Assembly (NCBI GenBank): GCA_945910925.1
Contig: CAMDZX010000042.1
Span: forward strand, 1-12,604
Direction of reading: 5' to 3'
Source of the DNA: an uncultured bacterium
GTDB lineage: Bacteria; Cyanobacteriota; Vampirovibrionia; Gastranaerophilales; Gastranaerophilaceae
DNA: 12,604 nt
Notes under the pieces: generated by a model
The model's database searches: none
Told to the model about the DNA's origin: nothing
The model's input: only the letters and a program-made list of their open reading frames with translations
Program-made: the position numbers and the translations under genes
Shown: positions 1 to 6,461 of the stretch, piece after piece
Numbering within the stretch: position 1 is the stretch's first letter
How the letters are laid out: each line of letters begins with the position of its first letter

Positions 1-888
1 GGCTGCGTATGCATCTATAAGATTGTTTGCAGTTTTTAATTGAGCTTCTTTTAGTTTTGCTTTTGTTTGAGAAGTTTCAACAGCTCTTTTAATACTACTT
101 GCAAATGCAACTGTACCTATTGCCACAATTGTTGCACCAATCGGATTTTTTAATGCCCATTTGCCGGCATTTTTAGCTGCTTTAACAACTTTACCTGTCA
201 TTTCTGCATTAGCAACTTTACTGTAGCCGTCTTTTAAAATTTGAGGCATTTTTACTTTTGAAGCTATACTAGAAAGTTTTTCTTTAACACCCTTAGGTAA
301 AGAAATTTTCTCTGCAATATTGGAAGCCATTTTTCTTACAGCTTCAGGAGCTTTGTCCATTTTGTTAGCAACTTTATCAAGTTTAATCTTCTTAGCTACT
401 TTGGTTAATTTTTCTGCTGCTTTTGGAGAAATAGTTTTTACTAATGCTTCAGCACCGGTTACGACACCTGCTGCTACGGCTGAAAGACCTGCAAGAGATA
501 GAATCGGATGTTTTTTCTCTGTATTTGCAACTTTAGGGTTCTTTGATACAATTTTTTGATTCGCATTAAATACTCCGCCAATTAAAGCCATTGCTCCGCC
601 TACCATTACTGCTGATTTCGCAGCTGCAAGAGTTTTTGTTGATACTTTACCTTTTGTGGTAATTGCAGCAGCCGCAGCCGTAATTAATGGCAATGCAGCA
701 ACGGTCTTTGCAAGATTTTTAGAAGTTTTGTTTTCTTTGTACTGTCTGTGGTTTATTTTATTTGCTAATTCCGTAAGTTCTCTGTTATCTGCTTTTGCAA
801 ATTTGGCAGCTCTTGCTTTTTGTTTGTCGGTTCCATACTGTAAGTAAGGTACACCATTTTCGTTGTTGACTGAAACTGTCATTCTCAT
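1..888 (-). CDS. Partial multi-pass, Lys/Ala-rich membrane protein of unknown function (C-terminus off window)
   Basis: An open frame of 296 codons runs from an ATG at 888 to the left edge without a stop, so the C-terminus is missing. An AGGAG at 900-904 lies 11 bp upstream; an in-frame ATG at 882 is an alternative start. The first 60 residues are polar (MRMTVSVNNENGVPYLQYG, then charged helices). Hydrophobic Ala/Gly-rich stretches follow at about 61-77, 87-109, 127-149 and 245-266, with a Lys-rich amphipathic region at 150-240 (repeated KVAKKIK-like and KVKMPQ-like patches). There is no cleavable signal peptide and no catalytic motif that I recognise. It is divergent from the 1039 gene across a 150-bp spacer. 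The reading frame is clear but the function is not. The style resembles other lineage-specific membrane proteins, including the one at the right end of this window. Confidence 0.85.
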   Translation of the reverse strand, partial: MRMTVSVNNENGVPYLQYGTDKQKARAAKFAKADNRELTELANKINHRQYKENKTSKNLAKTVAALPLITAAAAAITTKGKVSTKTLAAAKSAVMVGGAMALIGGVFNANQKIVSKNPKVANTEKKHPILSLAGLSAVAAGVVTGAEALVKTISPKAAEKLTKVAKKIKLDKVANKMDKAPEAVRKMASNIAEKISLPKGVKEKLSSIASKVKMPQILKDGYSKVANAEMTGKVVKAAKNAGKWALKNPIGATIVAIGTVAFASSIKRAVETSQTKAKLKEAQLKTANNLIDAYAA

Positions 889-933
889 ATTAACTAACAC
901 TCCTTTTTACAACACTACACACTCATGTTAAAC

Positions 934-963
934 CTTATAAATGTATTTTTTGCTACTTGTAAC
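934..963 (-). promoter_or_regulatory. Candidate promoter of the leftmost gene
   Basis: Read on the minus strand, a -10 of TATAAG (934-939) has either TTACAA (957-962) 17 bp upstream or GTTACA (958-963) 18 bp upstream. Transcription would begin near 927, leaving a leader of about 40 nt with the AGGAG site. The -35 match is weak and overlaps the TGTAAC/GTTACA inverted repeat, so a regulator bound there could block or adjust polymerase. Confidence 0.45.
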
Positions 964-987
964 AAAAAATGTTACATATAGTTACAA
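957..987. repeat. TGTAAC/GTTACA inverted and direct repeat between divergent genes
   Basis: TTGTAAC at 957-963 is followed by GTTACA at 971-976 (inverted, 7-bp spacer) and GTTACAA at 981-987 (a direct copy starting exactly 10 bp after the second). Three half-sites on one helical face between two divergent genes is the usual look of an operator. The stretch has no T-tract, so it is not a terminator. The regulator is unknown. Confidence 0.5.
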
Positions 988-1038
988 ACTAGCAATTTTT
1001 TGGGGGAAAAATACTTTATATACATGAAAGGTTAATGT

Positions 1039-1710
1039 ATGACTAATTGTAATTGTGTAAATTCAAGAAATCCTCAAAGTTATTCCGGTGTAAATATCAC
1101 GTGTAATGTGATAGACCCGACAAAACTACCGCCGGATTCGCCGTTATTGCATGCTCAACCTCAGTGTTATGTTGAACCTAACGCTTCGGGGATGCCGGGA
1201 TGTTGTTATCCGGGGAATTATTACATAAACAATTATGGTCCGGGAGGTTTCCCTCCTATGCCGCCACAAGGTCCAAACTCACCTGCAAATACAAGAAAAA
1301 AACGTATTCAGGTTTTGACTGATAATTACATTAAAAATTTAGAAGCATACTTGAACAGTCCTTCTGAAGAACATCGTAAATTTGCGGCTCAAGAAGTTTT
1401 AAAACGACTTGATGAAGATAGAACAAGATATAATGACCCGGCATTAAATGCTTTAATAAATAAGATGCTGCAAGACCCGGCTTGCCATAAGGTAAAAGCA
1501 ACCGCTCTAACAGCATTAGATACCCAATTAGCACAAGGAAATGATAATACAGTGGCTATATTGCAGAATATGGTACAAAATGATAAATCCAGAAATGGTG
1601 CAGATGCAGCAACTGCATCAAGTATCCTGCTTAAAATGTCATCTCCAACAAAATTGGTAGATGTTCCTAAGGGGAATAGTAGTAACAGTATAGATCCAGG
1701 AGTTATATAA
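1039..1710 (+). CDS. Hypothetical protein: Cys/Pro/Gly-rich N-terminus plus HEAT-like helical C-terminus
   Basis: This 223-aa protein starts at an ATG with AAAGG (1027-1031) 7 bp upstream. Residues 1-85 are low in charge and rich in Cys, Pro, Gly, Tyr and Asn: Cys at 4, 6, 22, 43, 55 and 56, then a PGGFPPMPPQGP stretch around 68-79. There is no signal peptide. After a basic hinge (RKKR, 86-89), residues 92-200 look like successive paired amphipathic helices: about 92-106, 111-125, 134-145, 150-166, 169-179 and 187-200, with phrases such as HRKFAAQEVLKRL and KVKATALTALDTQL. This resembles HEAT/Armadillo-type repeats, which usually bind proteins. The tail is Ser/Asn-rich. The stop codon shares one base with the start of the next gene, so the two products are probably made together. 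Function unknown; a scaffold or surface-associated role is speculation. Confidence 0.85.
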   Translation: MTNCNCVNSRNPQSYSGVNITCNVIDPTKLPPDSPLLHAQPQCYVEPNASGMPGCCYPGNYYINNYGPGGFPPMPPQGPNSPANTRKKRIQVLTDNYIKNLEAYLNSPSEEHRKFAAQEVLKRLDEDRTRYNDPALNALINKMLQDPACHKVKATALTALDTQLAQGNDNTVAILQNMVQNDKSRNGADAATASSILLKMSSPTKLVDVPKGNSSNSIDPGVI

Positions 1711-2198
1711 TGGTATCTTTATCCGGAATAAGAACTAGATTTACAAACTTAGGGAATACCATAAGAGCTATGGGTGTTCTTGGTTTAGGTGCAAAGGCTG
1801 CCGGTGTTATTGGTGTTGGGGCAGCACTTTATGATGCACATCATCATGCCTGTTTAACTGCACATAACAGAAAAGTTACCAAAAATGCCGATGCAGGATT
1901 AGATTATTTTAATAATACCCAATATCTTGATAATGAGAGTCATCTGACTGCAAAAATGAAAAATGCACTATTTAATTACGAAATTTCACATACGCTAAGA
2001 GGTGCATATAATGCAACCGTCGGATATCTGGGAGGTTTTGTCTCAGGCATAGGACGACATATTGTACCTCTTGGTACTTCTGTTGCAGCATTATGTTTGA
2101 GCGGTAAAAAATCTGTTGCGGCGGCTGCGGGATTATGTGCTTGTGGTATATGGTCTACTATCAGACACACTTGCAGTCACTTCAACCATAAGCCATAA
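1710..2198 (+). CDS. Small hypothetical membrane protein, coupled to the upstream gene
   Basis: This 162-aa protein has its ATG overlapping the preceding TAA by one base (TAATG), and AGGAG at 1698-1702 lies 7 bp upstream, so translational coupling is likely. Hydrophobic Gly/Ala-rich stretches lie at about 21-41, 103-130 and 134-149, separated by a polar helical region (50-100). It is unusually rich in His and Cys: HHHAC (44-48), Cys129, C143-A-C145 and an HTCSHFNH tail (153-160). These could bind metal, but no known metal-site family fits. Gly-rich helices with GxxxG-like spacing suggest helix packing in a membrane. It ends 2 bp before the convergent activase gene, with no terminator between them. 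I do not recognise the family. Confidence 0.82.
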   Translation: MVSLSGIRTRFTNLGNTIRAMGVLGLGAKAAGVIGVGAALYDAHHHACLTAHNRKVTKNADAGLDYFNNTQYLDNESHLTAKMKNALFNYEISHTLRGAYNATVGYLGGFVSGIGRHIVPLGTSVAALCLSGKKSVAAAAGLCACGIWSTIRHTCSHFNHKP

Positions 2199-2200
2199 AT

Positions 2201-3214
2201 TTAATTAATGTCCCATCTTCCGCATGTGCCACCCCATCGAGCGATTATATTACCTTTGATGTCTTTAATGTTATCTGCGTGTTGATGCTCAGTTTCGCCT
2301 TCTACAATTGTTATAACTTCGCAGTTATTAGAACATCCGTTACATTCGCAAGTAATTGATTGGAATTGCATATTTCCGACATCCCAACCTTTAAATGTCG
2401 TTGGCGTTTCCGTATACTGATGATTTTCCATCGCAAGAAGTGCTGCACCGATAGCACCCATTGTTTGATGGTGGTCAGGTACAACGATTTCTGTTTTTAA
2501 TTCTTCTTCAAACGCTTTTACCATGCCGGAGTTTGTTGCAACTCCACCTTGAAATGATACAGTCGGAAGAAGCTCTTTACCGAGTGCAAGATTACTCAGA
2601 TAATTTCTTACAAGAGCCTGACAAAGTCCGTATAATAAATCTTCAACAGGGTACCCCAGTTGTTGTTTGTGAATTAAATCACTTTCTGCAAAAACACCGC
2701 ATCTGCCTGCAATTCTTGCAGGATTTTCTGATTTTAGGGCGGTATCACCAAATTCTTCTATCGGGACATTTAATCGTTGTGCCTGATGGTCAAGAAAACT
2801 TCCAGTACCTGCGGCACATACGGTATTCATAGCAAAATCTGTAACAATACCATCTCTGAGGATAATAATTTTACTGTCTTGTCCGCCGATTTCAAGGATT
2901 GTTTGAACTCCCGGAATATATGTTGCGGCAGCAACTGCATGGGCAGTAATTTCATTTTTTATAACATCTGCGCCGACCAAAGCACCTGCCAGGTTTCTGC
3001 CACTACCTGTTGTGCCGACACCCATAATGTTATATTCTCTGTTTGCATTGTTTGCTTGTTCAAGAATCCTTTTTAACCCTGTTTGTACAGCCATAACAGG
3101 TTTTCCTGCTGTTTTTAGCATATATGAATCTATGTATTCGCCTTTTTCATTAACTAATGCAAGCTTTGTAGTTACTGATCCAACGTCTATCCCTAAATAA
3201 GATGTCAAACTCAT
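2201..3214 (-). CDS. Acyl-CoA dehydratase activase (HgdC/BadF/BcrA-type ATPase)
   Basis: This 337-aa protein belongs to the BadF/BadG/BcrA/BcrD ATPase family in the ASKHA fold. Such activases hold a [4Fe-4S] cluster between two subunits and use ATP to push one electron into 2-hydroxyacyl-CoA dehydratases or benzoyl-CoA reductases. Visible motifs are the phosphate-1 loop GIDVGSVTTKLAL (8-20), GVGTTGSGRN (65-74), LEIGGQDSK (107-115), VCAAGTGSF with Cys133 and RCGVFAESD with Cys172 (the two cluster ligands expected from HgdC), FQGGVATN (221-228) and MGAIGAALLA (252-261). After the ATPase domain a Cys-rich tail adds Cys289, 291, 294, 298 and 331 (GGTCGRW), suggesting a second metal or cluster site. 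The start is set by AAGGAGA at 3221-3227. No dehydratase subunits lie in this window, so the partner must be elsewhere; the substrate cannot be told. Confidence 0.93.
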   Translation of the reverse strand: MSLTSYLGIDVGSVTTKLALVNEKGEYIDSYMLKTAGKPVMAVQTGLKRILEQANNANREYNIMGVGTTGSGRNLAGALVGADVIKNEITAHAVAAATYIPGVQTILEIGGQDSKIIILRDGIVTDFAMNTVCAAGTGSFLDHQAQRLNVPIEEFGDTALKSENPARIAGRCGVFAESDLIHKQQLGYPVEDLLYGLCQALVRNYLSNLALGKELLPTVSFQGGVATNSGMVKAFEEELKTEIVVPDHHQTMGAIGAALLAMENHQYTETPTTFKGWDVGNMQFQSITCECNGCSNNCEVITIVEGETEHQHADNIKDIKGNIIARWGGTCGRWDIN

Positions 3215-3267
3215 TATAAATCTCCTTCAAACTGAATGTTATCACAAAAAAAGCAAATATGAAACAT

Positions 3268-3294
3268 AATCTTAACTAAAATAAATCAATCTTA
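3268..3294. repeat. AATCTTA direct repeat, 20-bp period
   Basis: AATCTTA occurs at 3268-3274 and again at 3288-3294, two helical turns apart, in the spacer between the divergent activase gene and the 3387 gene. It may be a regulator site or simply chance in AT-rich DNA. No convincing promoter for the activase gene could be picked out nearby. Confidence 0.3.
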
Positions 3295-3332
3295 GTATGT
3301 ATTCTTCTTTGTAACGAAATAGTATACAATTG

Positions 3333-3362
3333 TTTACAAACTTTAATTATTGGTTGTACAAT
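3333..3362 (+). promoter_or_regulatory. Candidate promoter of the 3387 gene
   Basis: TTTACA (3333-3338), an 18-bp spacer and TACAAT (3357-3362). Transcription would start near 3369, just before the GGAG at 3372-3375. A TTGTAAC box at 3309-3315 starts 24 bp upstream of the -35. This promoter lies inside the longest open frame, which argues that translation starts downstream of it. Confidence 0.55.
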
Positions 3363-3386
3363 GTACACAGTGGAGAAAGTAGAGTT

Positions 3387-4031
3387 TTGGCTAGCAATTA
3401 CGAAAATTTTGATAATACAGAATCCAGCTATAGAAAGAATTCGTTAATCCAAGAGCGTGTAGGGCTTGTGTCTACGCATATGTATAAACAATTTTTGGAT
3501 TATCAAAAAGCGACATTGAATACCGCAGAAATTTTTAAAGAAGCGATTGAAAATCTTGCTGCAATAACGGATTCCTTAAAGAAGTCTTTTGCAGCCAGAG
3601 GTGTATCATCTGAAAATATTTATGTAGAATATGATTCTTCTAAAACAATAGTTACAATCAATATTTTGTGGCATAAAATCAGTCTTACAACCAGATGTAA
3701 TCATGAGCCGCAGGCACTTTTTAGAGAAAATAATCCTCCTTTATTTTCCGGTAGAATTATGGCAATTAACGGAAATTATTATGAAGTAATGGAGGGAGTG
3801 ACAGATAGAAAAGAAGAAATGAAACGGTTACTTGATAATGAAGTTGCATCATTATATGTTCCGGCTGATAAAATGCAAAATGCTATCTTTAAAATTAAGC
3901 ATCTTTCAAACAGGGAATTAATTTTAAATCACCAAGATGCAGCCAGAGAATTTTCGCTCAAGGTTATTGAAATAATATGTGGTGGCGGTGTATACCACGA
4001 AGAAGGCTCAAGAAAAGTTTTTAATATTTGA
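3387..4031 (+). CDS. Hypothetical protein, probable TTG start
   Basis: The frame is open from a TTG at 3330 (233 aa), but I prefer the TTG at 3387 (214 aa). GGAG at 3372-3375 lies 11 bp upstream, and a good promoter (-10 at 3357-3362) falls inside the longer version. No ATG occurs until about residue 51 of the long form. The protein is soluble and mixed alpha/beta. Its N-terminal region is polar, followed by a helical stretch (YKQFLDYQKATLNTAEIFKEAIENL), then a beta-rich centre around NIYVEYDSSKTIVTINILWHK and a helical C-terminal part. There is no signal peptide or membrane segment. Its TGA stop directly abuts the stop of the convergent gene (0 bp between). I do not recognise the family. The coding call is firm; the start is not. 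Confidence 0.75.
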   Translation: MASNYENFDNTESSYRKNSLIQERVGLVSTHMYKQFLDYQKATLNTAEIFKEAIENLAAITDSLKKSFAARGVSSENIYVEYDSSKTIVTINILWHKISLTTRCNHEPQALFRENNPPLFSGRIMAINGNYYEVMEGVTDRKEEMKRLLDNEVASLYVPADKMQNAIFKIKHLSNRELILNHQDAAREFSLKVIEIICGGGVYHEEGSRKVFNI

Positions 4032-5267
4032 TTAATTTTCAATGTCATCTTCTTCCGGTGGTTTGTCTTTAGGTGCATTGTATTTGACAGAGCCGTTGAT
4101 TACCTCTATATGTTTATTAGGGTCGTAGTTTCTTGTTAATTCAAGCACTCCGGGGCGATATTTAAATTCTATGGTACCAATATCTATATCACCCTGAATC
4201 TTTAATTTTGGGTCACCATAAATACACCCTTCTTGTTCAGTTACATTAATTTTTTTTATATAATTATTAGTTTTATTTCCCCACTCATCCTTCGGGAAAA
4301 AGAATAACTTTGCAACATCATCGTATATATTAAATTCATCAATTTGAATTTTATTATTAAATTTAACTCCCGAAGCTGCATCTAACAAATCGAAAGTTTT
4401 TAATTTACAATTTGTCAAATTAACGACTCTAGCGAGTTTTAAATGGTCGACGGCAGCATTCTCAATCTGTAAACCATATGCAGCATCAATATCTTTTGCT
4501 ACTGCATTATTCATCATTAAATCTTTTGTTTTCAGTTTATTAATTTTTACTTGAGATAGCTCCGTCCCTTCTTCTACATTTGCCTCGTTCACAATAACAT
4601 ATTCATTTGGTTTATTTTCATCAGACTTACATCCAAGCATATTGGACGATATTTTGTCAATCTTATCTCCCGGATATGCAATTACTGTAAAAGCTTTTAG
4701 ATTATTTGCACTACAATTACCGTTTAGATGTATAGCATTTTTGACTGTTGCATCACCAATAGTGGAATCAAATGCATCCATTTCATCAATCTGATTTATA
4801 TAACCGACTCTAGAATTGTTTTTTAAACGGAGCATTGTAACGCCTTCAATTTGTTTAACATTTGAGTTATCTACTTCAATTACACCAAATGTTCTGTGAT
4901 TTTCTGTTAAATCTCCGTGAGCATATTCAATATTATTATTTTTTAGCTTCATTATATTTCCGTCTTCACCATCTGCAAGACGCTTCCAAAAACCGAAGCC
5001 TTTATCAGTTAAGATGCATTCTTTAATTTCTCTATCCGGAGGTATTGATAATTTATTATCACAATTGAATAAAAATATATTGGCATCCTCGGGAATATCT
5101 TTAGAAGACTTAGCTTTAGACATATTATATGGCTTATTTAAGCCACTAAAAAAAGTATCCTGCTTCAAAGGTAATGTCTGTTTTATATTACCTTTGTGTA
5201 AATTGTTTTTTAAACTTCTTTCGTTAACTCTGTTACAAAATGAATTCGTAATTATATCCATATCCAT
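4032..5267 (-). CDS. Hypothetical protein, possible beta-solenoid
   Basis: This 411-aa protein is read from the ATG at 5267; an in-frame TTG at 5276 gives 414 aa and another ATG lies at 5261. No Shine-Dalgarno site is visible for any of them, which is unusual in this window. The sequence is rich in Asn, Asp, Lys, Val and Ile, with many short beta-prone runs separated by polar turns (for example VIEVDNSNVKQIEGVTMLRL and later KLKIQGDIDIGTIEFKY). Such irregular units of about 20-25 residues suggest a right-handed beta-helix or adhesin-like body. There is no signal peptide or anchor. The tail is Pro/Glu/Asp-rich (PKDKPPEEDDIEN). It lies 53 bp downstream of DAHP synthase in the same direction but has its own promoter, so it need not share the operon's job. 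Function unknown. Confidence 0.78.
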   Translation of the reverse strand: MDMDIITNSFCNRVNERSLKNNLHKGNIKQTLPLKQDTFFSGLNKPYNMSKAKSSKDIPEDANIFLFNCDNKLSIPPDREIKECILTDKGFGFWKRLADGEDGNIMKLKNNNIEYAHGDLTENHRTFGVIEVDNSNVKQIEGVTMLRLKNNSRVGYINQIDEMDAFDSTIGDATVKNAIHLNGNCSANNLKAFTVIAYPGDKIDKISSNMLGCKSDENKPNEYVIVNEANVEEGTELSQVKINKLKTKDLMMNNAVAKDIDAAYGLQIENAAVDHLKLARVVNLTNCKLKTFDLLDAASGVKFNNKIQIDEFNIYDDVAKLFFFPKDEWGNKTNNYIKKINVTEQEGCIYGDPKLKIQGDIDIGTIEFKYRPGVLELTRNYDPNKHIEVINGSVKYNAPKDKPPEEDDIEN

Positions 5268-5295
5268 ATAAAGCAAATCAAACTGTTTTTTGCTA

Positions 5296-5324
5296 TTTAT
5301 ATAGATAATTTTAACAATTGTTAA
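5296..5324 (-). promoter_or_regulatory. Promoter of the beta-solenoid-like gene, overlapping the DAHP synthase stop
   Basis: On the minus strand: TTAACA (5319-5324), a 17-bp spacer and TATAAA (5296-5301). The -35 covers the DAHP synthase stop codon (5321-5323) and lies in a perfect 14-bp palindrome, TTAACAATTGTTAA (5311-5324). Predicted start near 5289, giving a leader of roughly 20 nt. Confidence 0.6.
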
Positions 5325-6334
5325 TATATTTCTTTATGAACAATCGGAGCAATTTGTTTAAGTTCATTATATAGTTCGTTGTATTGGCTTGGATAAAGGG
5401 ATTGCGCCCCATCACATATTGCAACTTCAGGATTGTAGTGAACTTCGATAATAAGTCCGTCACATCCCGCAGCAACACTTGCTCTGGACATAGGTGCGAC
5501 CTTGTCTCTTAAACCTGTACCGTGACTTGGGTCTATTACTATTGGTAAGTGGCTCAATTTTTTGATAACAGGGATTGCAGACAAATCGAGAGTGTTTCTT
5601 GTATATTTTTCAAATGTTCTTATTCCGCGTTCACAAAGTATTACATTCCTGTTTCCGCCTGATAATATGTATTCCGCAGATAATAAAAGTTCTTCAAACG
5701 TAGCTGATAAACCTCTCTTGAGAAGTATTGGTTTTTGAACATGCCCCATTTCTTTTAAAAGGTTGTAGTTTTGCATATTCCTTGCACCAATTTGGAAAAT
5801 ATCAACATATTTATTGAAAATATCAATTTGAGAAGTGTCCATTATTTCTGATGTAACAGCCATTCCATGATTGTCTGCAACACTTCTTATTATTTTTAAA
5901 CCTTCTTCACCAAGTCCTTGAAAAGCGTATGGAGAAGTTCTTGGCTTAAACGCTCCGCCTCTAAGAATTTTAACATTTGATTTCTTTAACTCTTCTGCGG
6001 TTTTGTCCATCTGGTCATAATTTTCGATAGTACACGGACCTGCAATTATACCTGTGTGTTTACCGCCAAATTTAATCCCATTTACTTCTATTACGGTATC
6101 TTCCGATTGGAACATTCTGCTGGTAAGCTTAAATCCGGAAGTTACTTTTATGACTTCCTGTACGCCATCTAAAAGCTCAATATTTCTAGGGTCAATAACT
6201 TTATCTCCGACAGCACCTATGATTGTATGTAATTTACCTGTCGATAAATGGGTATCAAATCCGTTGCTTTTAATAAATTCTACAACTCTATCAACACAAG
6301 CCTGACTGGCATGTTCTCTCATTACAATAAGCAT
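5321..6334 (-). CDS. aroF: 3-deoxy-7-phosphoheptulonate (DAHP) synthase, type I-beta
   Basis: The enzyme joins phosphoenolpyruvate and erythrose 4-phosphate to DAHP, the first step of the shikimate pathway, in the cytoplasm. At 337 aa it matches the type I-beta form that carries an N-terminal ferredoxin-like (ACT-like) regulatory domain, here about residues 1-70; in related enzymes this domain gives feedback control by Tyr or Phe. The TIM-barrel core shows AGPCTIE with metal ligand Cys101, RGGAFKPRTSPYAFQG (125-140), QIGARNMQN (181-189), LLKRGLSAT (204-212), CERGIRTFE, DPSHGTG with His271, EVHYNPE with Glu297 and CDGAQSL with Asp308. All four expected metal ligands are therefore present. The start has GGAA (6343-6346) upstream. 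No other aromatic pathway genes are nearby. Confidence 0.97.
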   Translation of the reverse strand: MLIVMREHASQACVDRVVEFIKSNGFDTHLSTGKLHTIIGAVGDKVIDPRNIELLDGVQEVIKVTSGFKLTSRMFQSEDTVIEVNGIKFGGKHTGIIAGPCTIENYDQMDKTAEELKKSNVKILRGGAFKPRTSPYAFQGLGEEGLKIIRSVADNHGMAVTSEIMDTSQIDIFNKYVDIFQIGARNMQNYNLLKEMGHVQKPILLKRGLSATFEELLLSAEYILSGGNRNVILCERGIRTFEKYTRNTLDLSAIPVIKKLSHLPIVIDPSHGTGLRDKVAPMSRASVAAGCDGLIIEVHYNPEVAICDGAQSLYPSQYNELYNELKQIAPIVHKEIY

Positions 6335-6375
6335 AGTTTTACTTCCAATCTTCTAAAATACAACTCACACCTTGC

Positions 6376-6404
6376 ATTTTAACCTAAACATTAATATTTT
6401 ACAA
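6376..6404 (-). promoter_or_regulatory. Promoter of the DAHP synthase gene
   Basis: On the minus strand: TTGTAA (6399-6404), a 17-bp spacer and TAAAAT (6376-6381); transcription would begin near 6369. The -35 occupies almost the same bases as the -35 of the divergent promoter. Confidence 0.55.
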
Positions 6405-6426
6405 ATTATCAATCATATTGTATAAT
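6398..6426 (+). promoter_or_regulatory. Promoter of the RWYD-repeat gene
   Basis: TTTACA (6398-6403), a 17-bp spacer and a perfect TATAAT (6421-6426). Predicted start near 6433, about 29 nt before the ATG. The -35 is shared with the DAHP synthase promoter on the other strand. Confidence 0.75.
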
Positions 6427-6461
6427 TAACTAGCCGGACTTTAATATAGGAGATGACAAGG

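Noticed and set aside
320..847. Two short plus-strand hydrophobic frames
   Set aside because: They are complements of the Lys/Ala-rich minus-strand gene and have no ribosome sites.
2461..3200. Plus-strand frames opposite the activase
   Set aside because: They overlap intact, motif-rich activase sequence and encode no recognisable protein.
3978..3999. GTGGT/ACCAC hairpin near the end of the 3387 gene as a terminator
   Set aside because: Only five base pairs with a long loop and no T-run after it.
6453..6461. Start of the RWYD-repeat protein at ATG 6453
   Set aside because: AGGAG directly touches that ATG, leaving no spacer; the ATG at 6462 has a 9-bp spacer.
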